Positions 43,011-51,390 of a DNA stretch of 55,975 nt are shown in pieces. The stretch covers positions 1 to 55,975 of the forward strand of contig JACQFI010000005.1 of assembly GCA_016200135.1 (NCBI GenBank). The letters are read 5' to 3'. A program made the position numbers and the translations under genes. The stretch comes from Planctomycetota bacterium (GTDB lineage: Bacteria > Planctomycetota > SZUA-567 > H5-PLA8). Position 1 is the first letter of the stretch; each line of letters opens with the position of its first letter. The notes below the pieces were generated by a model that was given only the letters and a program-made list of their open reading frames with translations, made no database searches and had not been told where the DNA came from.

Positions 43011-43115
43011 TCGTAGCATCGGCGTCCCGCCGATGGCTCCGACGGCGTCCTCCCAGGTGAGCGCTCGAGCAGCGGCGGGACGCTACTGCGACCTTCGCCG
43101 GGACGGCGGAGCCAC
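43011..43115 (+). repeat. Dispersed double-hairpin repeat, copy 2
   Basis: TCGTAGCATCGGC at 43011 begins the same hairpin as copy 1 (CATCGGCG-TCC-CGCCGATG) and the identical 20-mer CGCCGGGACGGCGGAGCCAC ends it at 43096-43115. The spacer between hairpins is longer (58 bases) and holds a further degenerate unit, GGCGGGACGCTAC. It fills most of the 318-base gap 42831-43148 between thrC and the CPBP gene, which has no other clear feature. Confidence 0.75.
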
Positions 43116-43148
43116 GACGCCTGAACCATTTCGGCGGAACCACGGCGG

Positions 43149-43901
43149 TTACTTCGGCATCAGCGAGAAGCCCACCAGGATGTCGTACATCGCGTGCGTG
43201 GCCGCTGCGACGCCGAAGCTGCGCGTCACGTACAACGCGGAGAAGAAGACGCCCGCGAAGGCGCGCTGCAGGAAGCTGTTGATGTTCCAGGTGTCGCCGC
43301 CGGGGCCGATGTAGTGGAAAAGCGAGAAGACCGTCGCACCGATGACCACCGCGATCCCCGCCGCCCACGCTTTCTCCATATGAAAGAGCTTAGTGAGAAC
43401 CATTATCAGCAGGCCCAGCAGCAGCACCCGGAACACGAGTTCCTCGTACACGCCCGCGCCGCAGAAGAGCACCAGGTCCAGCAGCCGGCCGCGGAATGCT
43501 GCCGGGGCGCCCACGATTGAACTCGCCGGCACATTCATGGAGATCCAGTTAATAAAGAAAAAGAGGATCACGGCAAGGACGAAGCTCTCGAGGAAGAGCA
43601 GTTGGAGCTTTCCGCCGTCGAGCTTCCAACTGGTCTTCGACCGGACCTGCCAGACCACGAAGCAGACTAGCAGCACGAAGGAGGACGCGAACGAGGTATG
43701 GATGGACAGGGAGTTCATCAGGGTAATGATGAGCGCGTCGCCCCCGTTGATCACGTTGGGGTGCAGCACCAGAATGCCGAGTTCGTAGGTAAGCAGAAAC
43801 GGGAGCACCAGCGCGGCGGAGTAGATCGGGCGCTGGGTCTCTTCCCAGTACCCTTTCAGGGAAGCGGAAGGATCGGGGGCGTTGGATGTGTCGGTGGGCA
43901 C
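43149..43901 (-). CDS. CPBP-family intramembrane metalloprotease (CAAX/Abi type)
   Basis: 250 residues with several membrane helices. The CPBP motifs are present: a Glu-Glu pair in GAGVYEELVFRVLLLG, then FSLFHYIGPGG with the first His and AATHAMYDILVGF with the second. Such membrane glutamyl metalloproteases cut inside the membrane, for example at prenylated C-termini, or in bacteriocin or stress pathways; target unknown here. Its start lies 16 bases after the stop of the FHA protein on the same strand, so the two are probably co-transcribed. Confidence 0.9.
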   Translation of the reverse strand: MPTDTSNAPDPSASLKGYWEETQRPIYSAALVLPFLLTYELGILVLHPNVINGGDALIITLMNSLSIHTSFASSFVLLVCFVVWQVRSKTSWKLDGGKLQLLFLESFVLAVILFFFINWISMNVPASSIVGAPAAFRGRLLDLVLFCGAGVYEELVFRVLLLGLLIMVLTKLFHMEKAWAAGIAVVIGATVFSLFHYIGPGGDTWNINSFLQRAFAGVFFSALYVTRSFGVAAATHAMYDILVGFSLMPK

Positions 43902-43917
43902 GTGGCGTTGCCGGGCG

Positions 43918-45123
43918 TCAACCCGGTCCGGAACTGCCGATCTCGATCAGGTCTTCGTCTTCGTCCGCGCCCGGCGGCTTAGTGGCGGGCTTCGGCTGCG
44001 GCTTGTGGACCGGCTTGTTCTTGGGCACAGAAGGCGGCGGCGGAAGCGGATCCCCGATCTCCTCCAGTTCTTCGAAATCGTCGCCGAGCAGTTCGTCGAT
44101 CTTCTTGGCGTTCACCGGCGGCGGCGGCGGGGCCGGGCGCGGCTGGCCATCGGGCATCAGCGGGCGCATGCGGCGCGTCGAACCGCCCGAGATCACGGCG
44201 CTGACGTCCTGCTTGAGCGCATCCAGATCGCGCGTCACCACCACTTTGGGCGCGCGCGAGGGCACGTCTTCGGCGATCACTTCCTCGACTTCGAGGCCCT
44301 TGAGGATCTCGTCGAGGTCCTGATTGGCCTGGGGTTCGTCGGGCACGCTCGCGGCCAGGGACGCGCCGCGGTCGCTGCCCAGATCGGTGAAGATCGCCGC
44401 GTCCGCAGAAGGCTCGGGCAACACCGAGACGCCGCGGGCCAGGCATTCCTTGCAATAAAGCTTGCCACCGATCTCCTTCGCCATGCCCAGGTCGAGATCC
44501 ACCGCGGGGATGCTGCCGTCGCACTGGTCGCAGAAATAGAGCTGCGGCTGCGCGGCTGGAGGAGGCGGAGCGCTGCCGGGTTCCGGCGGGAGCGGCCGGT
44601 CCAGTTCCTGCAGCGCGGCCCCGAGTTCCGCCGAGACCGCGGCTTGGGCCGCCGCGGCGGCCGCCTGGACTTGCATCGGGACAGGGATCGGTATGGCGTC
44701 GAGCGGCGGCGCGTTGGGCTGGACGGCGAGCGCGCCGGTGATCGGTTCCAGCGCGTTGGAGACCGGCCCGGCCGCGGCGAGCTTCTGCGGGTCCGGCTGG
44801 CCCACGCGCGTCTGCAGGTCTTCCATCTCCTCCGGACACTGGAACTCGATCTCGGTATCGCCGATCAGCACGCGGTCGAAATTCCGCAGCGAGACTTCGC
44901 CGGAGACGCGCTGTCCATTCAAATAAGTGCCGTTGGTGCTGCCCATGTCGCGCAGGATGTAGCCGGCCATGCCGGCTTCGATCTGGCAGTGGCGCCGTGA
45001 GAGCTTCAGATCGGGCAGCGGGAGTTCGATATCCCGGTTGCGCCCCATGGTTATGACCTTACCCGGCGGGATGGTCAGGCTTTTCCCGGCGTAAGGGCCG
45101 TTTCTGAAAACCAATGAAGCCAC
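43918..45123 (-). CDS. FHA-domain protein with zinc-ribbon-like motif
   Basis: 401 residues. The N-terminal FHA domain (about 4-95) has the phosphothreonine-binding residues in VITMGRNRDIELPLPDLKLSRRHCQIE (Arg, Ser-Arg-Arg-His) and GSTNGTYLNG. A Pro/Ala/Gln-rich linker (110-200) leads to CDQC...CKEC, a zinc-ribbon-like pair, and an acidic low-complexity tail rich in Pro and Asp. It probably binds a phosphothreonine made by one of the kinases in this window (inference). No membrane helix. It is upstream of the CPBP gene in a two-gene unit, divergent from the zinc-ribbon Ala/Glu protein at 45376. Confidence 0.88.
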   Translation of the reverse strand: MASLVFRNGPYAGKSLTIPPGKVITMGRNRDIELPLPDLKLSRRHCQIEAGMAGYILRDMGSTNGTYLNGQRVSGEVSLRNFDRVLIGDTEIEFQCPEEMEDLQTRVGQPDPQKLAAAGPVSNALEPITGALAVQPNAPPLDAIPIPVPMQVQAAAAAAQAAVSAELGAALQELDRPLPPEPGSAPPPPAAQPQLYFCDQCDGSIPAVDLDLGMAKEIGGKLYCKECLARGVSVLPEPSADAAIFTDLGSDRGASLAASVPDEPQANQDLDEILKGLEVEEVIAEDVPSRAPKVVVTRDLDALKQDVSAVISGGSTRRMRPLMPDGQPRPAPPPPPVNAKKIDELLGDDFEELEEIGDPLPPPPSVPKNKPVHKPQPKPATKPPGADEDEDLIEIGSSGPG

Positions 45124-45375
45124 AAGAGTTCCCGAGTTTAAGGTGGAAGCAGAGGCGCAGCACCCGTAGCTTAGGGCTAACCCTAGTCAGAAGCGAGCAA
45201 CCTGTCAAGAAACCCGACTCGGTATCGGAGCCCAACGGCATGCGGTGCTACGCGCAATCGAGAGGGCCAAAGCGCCGGGAGCGCGGCCATTCGTGGGTTG
45301 ACCGGGCCAAGGGGCCGCGAGTATAAAAGATGCGCAAAATTCTCGCCTTCAAACAGCGTCACCGGAGCGTCCGCC

Positions 45376-46941
45376 ATGATTGTTTTCCGCTGCGAATGCG
45401 AATCGATCCTCTCCGTGGCCCCTAACAAGTCGGGTTCTTTGGGCGAATGCCCGAACTGCGGCCGGGTTCTGCGCGCGCCCAAGGCGTCCCTCGACGTCCG
45501 CGGCAAGCTGCGCTACCAGGCCGCGGAAGCCGGCGCGGGCGAGCCCGAGGCCGTTGCAGCGGTGGCCATCGCCGAGGAGTCCGAGGAAGCGGTCCTCGCG
45601 GAGCAGGGCGTGGAAGCCGAAGAGGCCGTGGCCGCGGAGGAAGCGGTTGCCGCCGAAGAGGCCACCGAAGCCGAGGAAGCCACCGACGCCGTGGAGGCCA
45701 CCGAAGCGGAAAGCGAAGAAGCCGTTGCGGCCGAGCAGGAAGCGGCGCCCGCCGCCTTGGCCGCGGAAGAGTCCGTTGCGGCGGAGGCCGAAGCAGAAGC
45801 GCCTGCCGAGGAGACCGCAGCCGAGGAAGCCGAGGCTCCGGCTGAAGAATTAGCCGCGGAAGAGGCCGAAGCGCCTGCGGAAGCCGCGGAAGCGCCCGCC
45901 GAAGAGGCCGTGGAAACGGCGGAGACCGGCGAGGCGGAAGCGGAAACCGAAGAGGGCGAGACCGAAGAAGGCGAAGAGCTCTCCGAAGAAGAACGCCGCC
46001 GGCGCCGCAAGCTCAAGAAGAAGGAGCGCCTGAAGCGCAAGAAGGAACGGCTCAAGGCCAAGCGCGCCGCCGAGGCCGCGGGCGTCTCGCCTGGGCTGAT
46101 CGATCAGGCGGAAGAGTCCGATCAGGAAGAAGCCGCCACCGAGGAAACGGTCGAGGAGGTGGAGGAAGTCGCCGAGGCCCCCGCCGAAGAAGTGGCATCC
46201 GAAGTCGACGAGATCACCGCACAGGCGAAGAAGCTGGCTGAAGAGGAAGAGACGGCGGGAGAAGCGCCGGCCGAGGCCGCCGAGGAAGTCGCGGAGACCG
46301 ATGCGGCGGAAGCGCCCGCGGAGGACGCACCGGCGGAAGCCGCCGAGACCGATGCCGCCACCGAGGAGACGGAAGTGCCCGCCGAGGAGACCGAAGCCAA
46401 AGCGGAAGAGACCGAAGAAGTTCCCGAAGAGAAGGCCGAAGAGACCGAAGAGACCGAAGAGAAGGGCGAAGAAGAGACGTCCGAGGTCGCGGCGGCGAGC
46501 AAGGCCGGGAAGTTGCGCACCGGCCGAGCCGCTCGCCCCGGCGCGAAAGACCGCGCGGGCGCAAAGGCCGGCACCAGCGCCAAGGACCGCGCGGCGGCCC
46601 GTCGCGGAGCCAAGGGCGCCAAGGGAGCAGCCGGCGCCGATGGCGAGGCGCCCAAGAAGAGCAAGCTGCCCATCATCATCGTCGCCGTCCTGGCGCTCGT
46701 GCTTGTGGGCCTGGCCGCGGACATCTTCGCGTTGGGCGACAACCTGGGCCTCGGCGCGATGCTCGGGCTGAACGCGAAGCCGGCCGAGACGCAGAAGGAA
46801 GGCGAGAAGACCGGCGAGGCCAAGACCGGCGAAGAGGCTAAGAGTGGCAGCGAGGCCGCCCCCACGGGCGAGGCCCCCAAGACCGACGAGGTTAAATCGG
46901 GCGAGGCCGCCAAAACGCCCGAGCCCGCGAAGACGGAATAG
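45376..46941 (+). CDS. Zinc-ribbon, Ala/Glu-rich single-pass membrane protein
   Basis: 521 residues from the ATG at 45376, chosen because GGAG lies 8 bases upstream and family-like sequence starts there (MIVFRCECESILSVAPNKSGSLGECPNCGRVLRAPK, a zinc ribbon with CxC and CxxC). Then about 165 residues of almost only Ala and Glu (AEEAVAAEEATEAEE-like repeats), a Lys/Arg-rich segment (RRRRKLKKKERLKRKKERLKAKRA), a second acidic stretch, a basic Ala/Gly/Lys region, a membrane helix (LPIIIVAVLALVLVGLAADIFALG), and a Lys/Glu/Pro-rich tail. No known domain after the ribbon. Alternating acidic and basic low-complexity blocks suggest a flexible scaffold under the membrane; function unknown. The repeat makes long open frames on the opposite strand, which are artefacts. 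Confidence 0.75.
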   Translation: MIVFRCECESILSVAPNKSGSLGECPNCGRVLRAPKASLDVRGKLRYQAAEAGAGEPEAVAAVAIAEESEEAVLAEQGVEAEEAVAAEEAVAAEEATEAEEATDAVEATEAESEEAVAAEQEAAPAALAAEESVAAEAEAEAPAEETAAEEAEAPAEELAAEEAEAPAEAAEAPAEEAVETAETGEAEAETEEGETEEGEELSEEERRRRRKLKKKERLKRKKERLKAKRAAEAAGVSPGLIDQAEESDQEEAATEETVEEVEEVAEAPAEEVASEVDEITAQAKKLAEEEETAGEAPAEAAEEVAETDAAEAPAEDAPAEAAETDAATEETEVPAEETEAKAEETEEVPEEKAEETEETEEKGEEETSEVAAASKAGKLRTGRAARPGAKDRAGAKAGTSAKDRAAARRGAKGAKGAAGADGEAPKKSKLPIIIVAVLALVLVGLAADIFALGDNLGLGAMLGLNAKPAETQKEGEKTGEAKTGEEAKSGSEAAPTGEAPKTDEVKSGEAAKTPEPAKTE

Positions 46942-46974
46942 GCCTGTGCTTAAACCTCGCGCGGACGTCCACGC

Positions 46975-48111
46975 ATGAAGATCGCGATCGTCGGTTCAGG
47001 TGGAGTCGGCAGCCAGGCGGCGCGCCACCTGGCCAAGGAAGGCCACGAAGTTCTCCTATTCGAACAGTTCACCGTAAACCACGATCTGGGCGGTTCGTTC
47101 GGCGAGTCCCGCATCATCCGCAAGACGTACGCCGACCGGCTGCTCACGCAGTTGATGGGCGCCGCGTACCCGCTCTGGGACGACTTGCAGCGCGAGTCCG
47201 GCGAGGACCTGTTCGTGCGCTGCGGCGGGCTCTACTTCGGCGACGAGAAAGACGAGGCCATGCGGCTCGTCGAGGACGCGCTCAAGGTCAACGCGATCGC
47301 TTACGAGCGGCTCGATGCGCATGCGACCAACGCGCGTTTCCCCGCGTTCCATCTGACCCAGAACGAGTACGCCGTCTTCCAGAGCGAGAGCGGCTTCCTG
47401 CGCGCGTCAGCTTGCGTAAAGGCTGCGGCGCAACTCGCGGTCAAGCACGGCGCGCAGCTCAAGGAAAACACGACGGTCAAGGCTATCGTTCGTGACGGTG
47501 CGGGGCTTCGCGTAGCGACGTCCGCGGGCGACTTCGGCGTCGAGCGCGTCATCGTCAGCGCGGGACCGTGGACCGGCAAGATGCTCGCGAGCCTGAACCT
47601 CCCGCTGCGCGTCTCGCGGCAGCAGTATCTCTACCTGCGCACCAAGTCTCCGGAGGCCGCGAAGAAGTTCGTGCCCGGTACGTGCCCCGTCTGGATTCAC
47701 TCCGGCAGCATCGCGGGCGGCGGCGAGTACTACGGTTTCCCTATGGATGGCAAAGTCGAGGGCGTGAAGTTCGCGCAGCACAAGATCGGCCCGATCGTCA
47801 ACCCCGACGCCGTGGACCGCGACTTCGATCCGGCGCTCAAAGCCGAGATGCTGAAATACGCCGCCGAACGCCTGCCGGACCTCACGGCCGAGGTGACCTA
47901 CAGCAAGACCTGCCTCTACACGAACACGCCCGAGACCGACTTCATCGTCGATGCCGTGCCGGGCCTGCCCGGCGCCTTCGCCGTCGGCGGGCTCTCGGGC
48001 CACGGCTTTAAGTTTCTGGTTCTGCTCGGACGGATCGCCGCGGACTTGGCGACGGGCAAGAAAGTGCCTTACGACCTCTCGCGTTTCAAGTTCGGGCGCT
48101 TTGCGAAGTAG
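46975..48111 (+). CDS. solA: Monomeric sarcosine oxidase-like FAD-dependent amine oxidase
   Basis: 378 residues of the DAO/sarcosine oxidase (MSOX)/N-methyltryptophan oxidase family. The Rossmann dinucleotide motif is KIAIVGSGGVGSQAARHLAKEGHEVLLFEQ. SRIIRKTY matches the family's SRI.R..Y. KTCLYTNTPETDFIVD carries the Cys that binds FAD covalently in MSOX. The C-terminal GGLSGHGFKF is the conserved FAD-binding loop. The enzyme oxidises a secondary amine (sarcosine, N-methyl amino acid or similar); the substrate is not decided by the sequence. 33 bases after the zinc-ribbon gene, and it converges with the ABC permease gene with only 9 bases between. Confidence 0.88.
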   Translation: MKIAIVGSGGVGSQAARHLAKEGHEVLLFEQFTVNHDLGGSFGESRIIRKTYADRLLTQLMGAAYPLWDDLQRESGEDLFVRCGGLYFGDEKDEAMRLVEDALKVNAIAYERLDAHATNARFPAFHLTQNEYAVFQSESGFLRASACVKAAAQLAVKHGAQLKENTTVKAIVRDGAGLRVATSAGDFGVERVIVSAGPWTGKMLASLNLPLRVSRQQYLYLRTKSPEAAKKFVPGTCPVWIHSGSIAGGGEYYGFPMDGKVEGVKFAQHKIGPIVNPDAVDRDFDPALKAEMLKYAAERLPDLTAEVTYSKTCLYTNTPETDFIVDAVPGLPGAFAVGGLSGHGFKFLVLLGRIAADLATGKKVPYDLSRFKFGRFAK

Positions 48112-48120
48112 GCCCAGCCG

Positions 48121-49014
48121 TCAGCTCTTCACATCCTTCTGCTCAAACAAAAGAACCGCTGCCGAGAGAAACGCGACGAGGTAGCACGCGAGATGCACGA
48201 GCGAGACGTAGATCTCTCCGAGCTTGATGTGTTCGTAAAAGCACTGCTGCCAGCGGAGCATGTGCGTCACGAAGAGGTAGGGGTAGAGCCAATCCAAGAA
48301 GGGCAGCCACCGCAGGGTGAGCAGCGCGAAGTAGATCGAGAGCGTAAGCACGTAGGCCATCGCGGCGGTCTCCACCAGCGAGGAGATCAGCAGCGCCAGC
48401 GCGGCGAGCACCATCATGCCCATCGTCGCGAGCAGGCCCGCCATCAGGAACCGGAAGGGCAACTCCGCCGCGGGCACCATGCTCACGCCGGTCTCGCCGT
48501 TGTGAAAGGCCATGTTCAGCGTGTACAGGTCGCCGGTGCCGAAGTTCAGGATGCCGATGCCCACCAGCATGAAGAGCAGAAAGAGGCAGAGCGCCAGCGA
48601 GTAGCCGCTCAGGATCGCGAATTTTCCCAGGATCAGGCGGCGGCGCGGCACGGGGCGGATCAGGCAGGCGCGCAGCGTGCCGGCCTCGGCCTCGCCCGCG
48701 ATCATCAGCCCCGACGCGACCGAGATGAAGATCGGCAGAAGCAGTTGGAACATTGGATTCATGGAGTGCGCGGCCATGTAGTAACCATTGACGAAGTCCT
48801 CCTTGCTCTGGAAGAAGATCTGGAACGCGCGGAAGACTTGGATCACGGTTGTGAACTGGAGGTAGTGGAAGACGGACACGATGAGGCCGACCACCAGCGT
48901 CAGCACGAGGAACGGCACCCAGGTGATTCGCCGCCCGCGCAGCTTCGTGAGCTCGAAACGCACGTATGCAAGGATGCCTTCCGTGAAACTCAGCGCTTCA
49001 ACAGGTCCGCTCAT
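48121..49014 (-). CDS. ABC transporter permease (ABC-2 type)
   Basis: 297 residues with six hydrophobic segments: VPFLVLTLVVGLIVSVFHYL, LLLPIFISVASGLMIAGEAE (the loop EAEAGTLRACLIRPVPRRRLILGKF links to the next helix), GYSLALCLFLLFMLVGIGIL, MAGLLATMGMMVLAALALLISSLVETAAMAYVLTLSIYFALLTLRW and a final helix near the C-terminus. The EAEAGTLR...RPVPRRRLILGK stretch is the cytoplasmic coupling region of ABC-2 permeases. The start overlaps the ATPase stop by ATGA (49011-49014). It exports an unknown substrate, or acts on a membrane process, with the upstream ATPase. Confidence 0.88.
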   Translation of the reverse strand: MSGPVEALSFTEGILAYVRFELTKLRGRRITWVPFLVLTLVVGLIVSVFHYLQFTTVIQVFRAFQIFFQSKEDFVNGYYMAAHSMNPMFQLLLPIFISVASGLMIAGEAEAGTLRACLIRPVPRRRLILGKFAILSGYSLALCLFLLFMLVGIGILNFGTGDLYTLNMAFHNGETGVSMVPAAELPFRFLMAGLLATMGMMVLAALALLISSLVETAAMAYVLTLSIYFALLTLRWLPFLDWLYPYLFVTHMLRWQQCFYEHIKLGEIYVSLVHLACYLVAFLSAAVLLFEQKDVKS

Positions 49015-50027
49015 GACAGGCTCTCCCCGGCCATAGGGGCGGAGCTCTTCGAGGACTCCTTGGTTGTCGTGAGCTCCAGAAAGAGCCGGTCGAGCCAGGC
49101 TTCCTCGGGCGCGAGATGCCGCACGGCATGGCCCGCGCCGGAAAGCGCGGCGTTGAGTTCCTCCGTTGCATGTCCGTTCGGCATCACTAGAAGGCTCGCG
49201 CGAGCATCCGGATCGGGCCGCGCTTCAATCTTGAAGCGCTCGCGCAGGAGCGCCGCGGATTCTTGCGGCTTATCTGTTTGAATACGCAGGCGGCGGTGGG
49301 TCTTCTCGAGTTCGTCCAAGCGGCCCTGGAGGATGATGCTGCCGCGCTCGACGATGGCGATGCGGTTACAGAGGTTCTCCACTTCGTTCAGAAGGTGGCT
49401 GGAGAGAAAGACCGTCAGGCCCTCCTGGCGCGCCAGTCGTTTGATCAGCTCGCGAATCTCGCGGATGCCGTGCGGGTCAAGGCCGTCTGTCGGCTCGTCG
49501 AGGATCATCAACTCGGGACGGGGAAGCAGGCAGGCTGCGATGCCGAGGCGCGCCTTCATGCCGTGGCTGTAGACATTCACGCGCTCGTGCTCGCGCCCGC
49601 GCAGGCCCACGAGGTCGATGGTCTCGTCGACGAGCGCGTCCGGGACGCGGCCCGAGAGTCCCGCGAAGATCTCCAGATTCTTGCGCCCGGTAAGATAAGA
49701 ATAAAACGCGGGCGCTTCGACGAACGCGCCGACTTTGCGCAGCGCGTTCAAACGGTCGGTAGCCAGGTCGTACCCGCCGATGCGCACGCGCCCCGAGGTC
49801 GGATGAATCAGCCCCAGCGCCATGCGGATGGTGGTGCTCTTGCCCGCGCCGTTGGGGCCCAGGAACCCGAAGACGTCGCCGCGTTCCACGGTCAAGTTGA
49901 TGCGATCGACCGCTTGCAGCGCGAAGGGATCGTCTGCGCCCGCGATTCCGCCGCGCGCCGCGGAGGCCAGCACACGCCGGCGAAACGTTTTGGAGAGATC
50001 CTCGATTTCCAGGAGCGGTTCGGGCAT
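49011..50027 (-). CDS. ABC transporter ATP-binding protein (ABC-2 type)
   Basis: 338 residues from the ATG at 50027, where homology begins (MPEPLLEIEDLSKTF); the open frame upstream is unsupported. Walker A is FLGPNGAGKSTTIRMALGLI; the ABC signature region is VYSHGMKARLGIAACLLPRPELMILDEPTDGLDP including Walker B; and LSSHLLNEVENLCNRIAI has the H-loop. About 70 C-terminal residues beyond the core resemble the regulatory tail common in ABC-2 exporters. It pairs with the overlapping permease gene. The gene is fourth in a five-gene minus-strand run starting with a coil protein and a pseudopilin. Confidence 0.93.
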   Translation of the reverse strand: MPEPLLEIEDLSKTFRRRVLASAARGGIAGADDPFALQAVDRINLTVERGDVFGFLGPNGAGKSTTIRMALGLIHPTSGRVRIGGYDLATDRLNALRKVGAFVEAPAFYSYLTGRKNLEIFAGLSGRVPDALVDETIDLVGLRGREHERVNVYSHGMKARLGIAACLLPRPELMILDEPTDGLDPHGIREIRELIKRLARQEGLTVFLSSHLLNEVENLCNRIAIVERGSIILQGRLDELEKTHRRLRIQTDKPQESAALLRERFKIEARPDPDARASLLVMPNGHATEELNAALSGAGHAVRHLAPEEAWLDRLFLELTTTKESSKSSAPMAGESLS

Positions 50028-50085
50028 GGGCACGGCACGGACGGCGCGAGCGGGACCGCATGGGTCCGGTTCGCGGCAGCCGCTC

Positions 50086-50838
50086 CTATTCCACGACGAA
50101 GCGCTTGAGCTTCGCGTCCCACACGGCTTTGGCGCCGAAGGTCTGCCACCACGCGAGGCAGGCGTCGGGGTTCGACCAGCGAACTCTTGCAAGTTTGACC
50201 GCGTTCGGCCCGTCGCCAAAGGTCTCTTCCTTCGTCTTCACCAGCCAGACGCCCTTCTGGTCTTTCGGCGCCGGCGGCAGGTTCTCGAAGTCCTTCGCCT
50301 TCGCCGGGTCCTTAATCGCCAGGAGCTGGCCCAGCGCCCACTGCGCCTGCGCGCGCAGTGCGGGCTTGCGGTCGGAGCCGAGCTGCTCGGCGACGGTCTT
50401 CAGCATCTCGCTCAGGCCCGTGTCCTGGCCCATGTCGCCTTCGTCCTGCGCCATGAAGAACGACATGCGGCAGCAGAGGATCCGGCCCTCGGTCGAACTT
50501 TCCTTCATCACCGTATTGAATATGGTTCGGGCGAAGTCCGGGTCGGTGCGGCAGGCGCCGAGCACGTCGAGGTACTCGCGGCGGTTGGTGTCCACGATGG
50601 TCGTAGCAAACGAATCTTCGAAGCCGTCGTCGATCGTGTTCACCGTTACCTTGGCGCCGGTGAGCGCGCTCACGGCCGCGTTGCGGCGCATGGGCTCGCG
50701 GACGGCGAAGAGGGCCCCGCCCGCCACGAGCATGAGCGCGCCCACGATCAGCGCCCATTGCGGCACGCCGGCCTCACCGGGCGCGGGTTCGTGTTTGCTC
50801 TCGGCATCTTTCTTGTCCTGCTTCTTGTCCTTGGACAT
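50086..50838 (-). CDS. Single-pass membrane protein of unknown function
   Basis: 250 residues; a Lys/Asp/Glu-rich N-terminal tail (SKDKKQDKKDAESKHEP) followed by one membrane helix at about 28-47 (ALIVGALMLVAGGALFAV), then a soluble part that looks mixed alpha/beta: AKVTVNTIDDGFEDSFATTIVDTNRREYLDVLGACRTDPDFARTIFNTV, a helical HEAT-like stretch (LSEMLKTVAEQLGSDRKPALRAQAQWALGQLLAI) and CLAWWQTFG near the C-terminus. I recognise no family. It lies in the putative operon between the pseudopilin and the ABC ATPase, so it could belong to a secretion or pilus-like apparatus (inference). Confidence 0.6.
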   Translation of the reverse strand: MSKDKKQDKKDAESKHEPAPGEAGVPQWALIVGALMLVAGGALFAVREPMRRNAAVSALTGAKVTVNTIDDGFEDSFATTIVDTNRREYLDVLGACRTDPDFARTIFNTVMKESSTEGRILCCRMSFFMAQDEGDMGQDTGLSEMLKTVAEQLGSDRKPALRAQAQWALGQLLAIKDPAKAKDFENLPPAPKDQKGVWLVKTKEETFGDGPNAVKLARVRWSNPDACLAWWQTFGAKAVWDAKLKRFVVE

Positions 50839-50874
50839 GCTTCCTCGCTCAATGCGCGTTAAAGGTCTCGAAGG

Positions 50875-51390
50875 TCAGTGCCCCACCGATCCGTCGCAGA
50901 AGGCCACGTTCTTCCCGCCGTAACCGCCGGGCGCCGCGGGATGGAAGTTCTCGTAATCGTACAGCATGGGCGTCTTCGAGGCCCCCATCAGGTCCTCGAT
51001 CACGCTGTCCTGGGTGCGGCCGTTCAAGGCGAAGTTCCATTCGTAGCTGGAACCCTCGCTTTCGTAAAGCGCAAGGTGGTCCGCCGGGCAGCGGAAGACC
51101 CGCGGGTCGGGCGCGTACGGCGCGAGCACATCGCAGAGCCGCGGCTCGGTGGGCGCCAGCGTCGGCTTCGAAGCCAGCCGCGGATAGCAGGATTGATGCT
51201 CGCCCGCGTACATCTGCACGGCCTTGGCGATCTGGGAGAGGTTGCTCTTGCAGGCCGTGCTGCGGCCCTCGGCGCGCGCGCGCGCCAGCACCGGCAACAG
51301 CAGGCTCGCCAGCAGCGCCAGGACGCCGATGACCACCAGGAGTTCGACCAGGGTGAAGCCCGTGTGGGCGCGGGCGTTCGAGCGCGTCAT
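50875..51390 (-). CDS. Prepilin-type (pseudopilin) protein with H...DG motif
   Basis: 171 residues. The N-terminus has the prepilin peptidase site G11|F12 and Glu16 (HTGFTLVELLVVIGVLALLASLLLPVLARARAEGRSTACKSNLSQIAKAVQMYAGEHQ), the hydrophobic helix and the typical helix after it. The C-terminus NFHPAAPGGYGGKNVAFCDGSVGH resembles the H...DG motif frequent in planctomycete pseudopilins. It would assemble in type II-like or pseudopilus structures. The stop of the upstream gene overlaps its start by ATGA (51387-51390). Main pilin or secretion genes are not in the window. Confidence 0.9.
   Translation of the reverse strand: MTRSNARAHTGFTLVELLVVIGVLALLASLLLPVLARARAEGRSTACKSNLSQIAKAVQMYAGEHQSCYPRLASKPTLAPTEPRLCDVLAPYAPDPRVFRCPADHLALYESEGSSYEWNFALNGRTQDSVIEDLMGASKTPMLYDYENFHPAAPGGYGGKNVAFCDGSVGH

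Noticed and set aside
45513..46913. Long minus-strand open frames rich in Ser and Ala opposite the Ala/Glu-rich gene
   Set aside because: They arise because GAA/GCC-type repeats read as Ser/Ala on the other strand; no ribosome binding site or family support.
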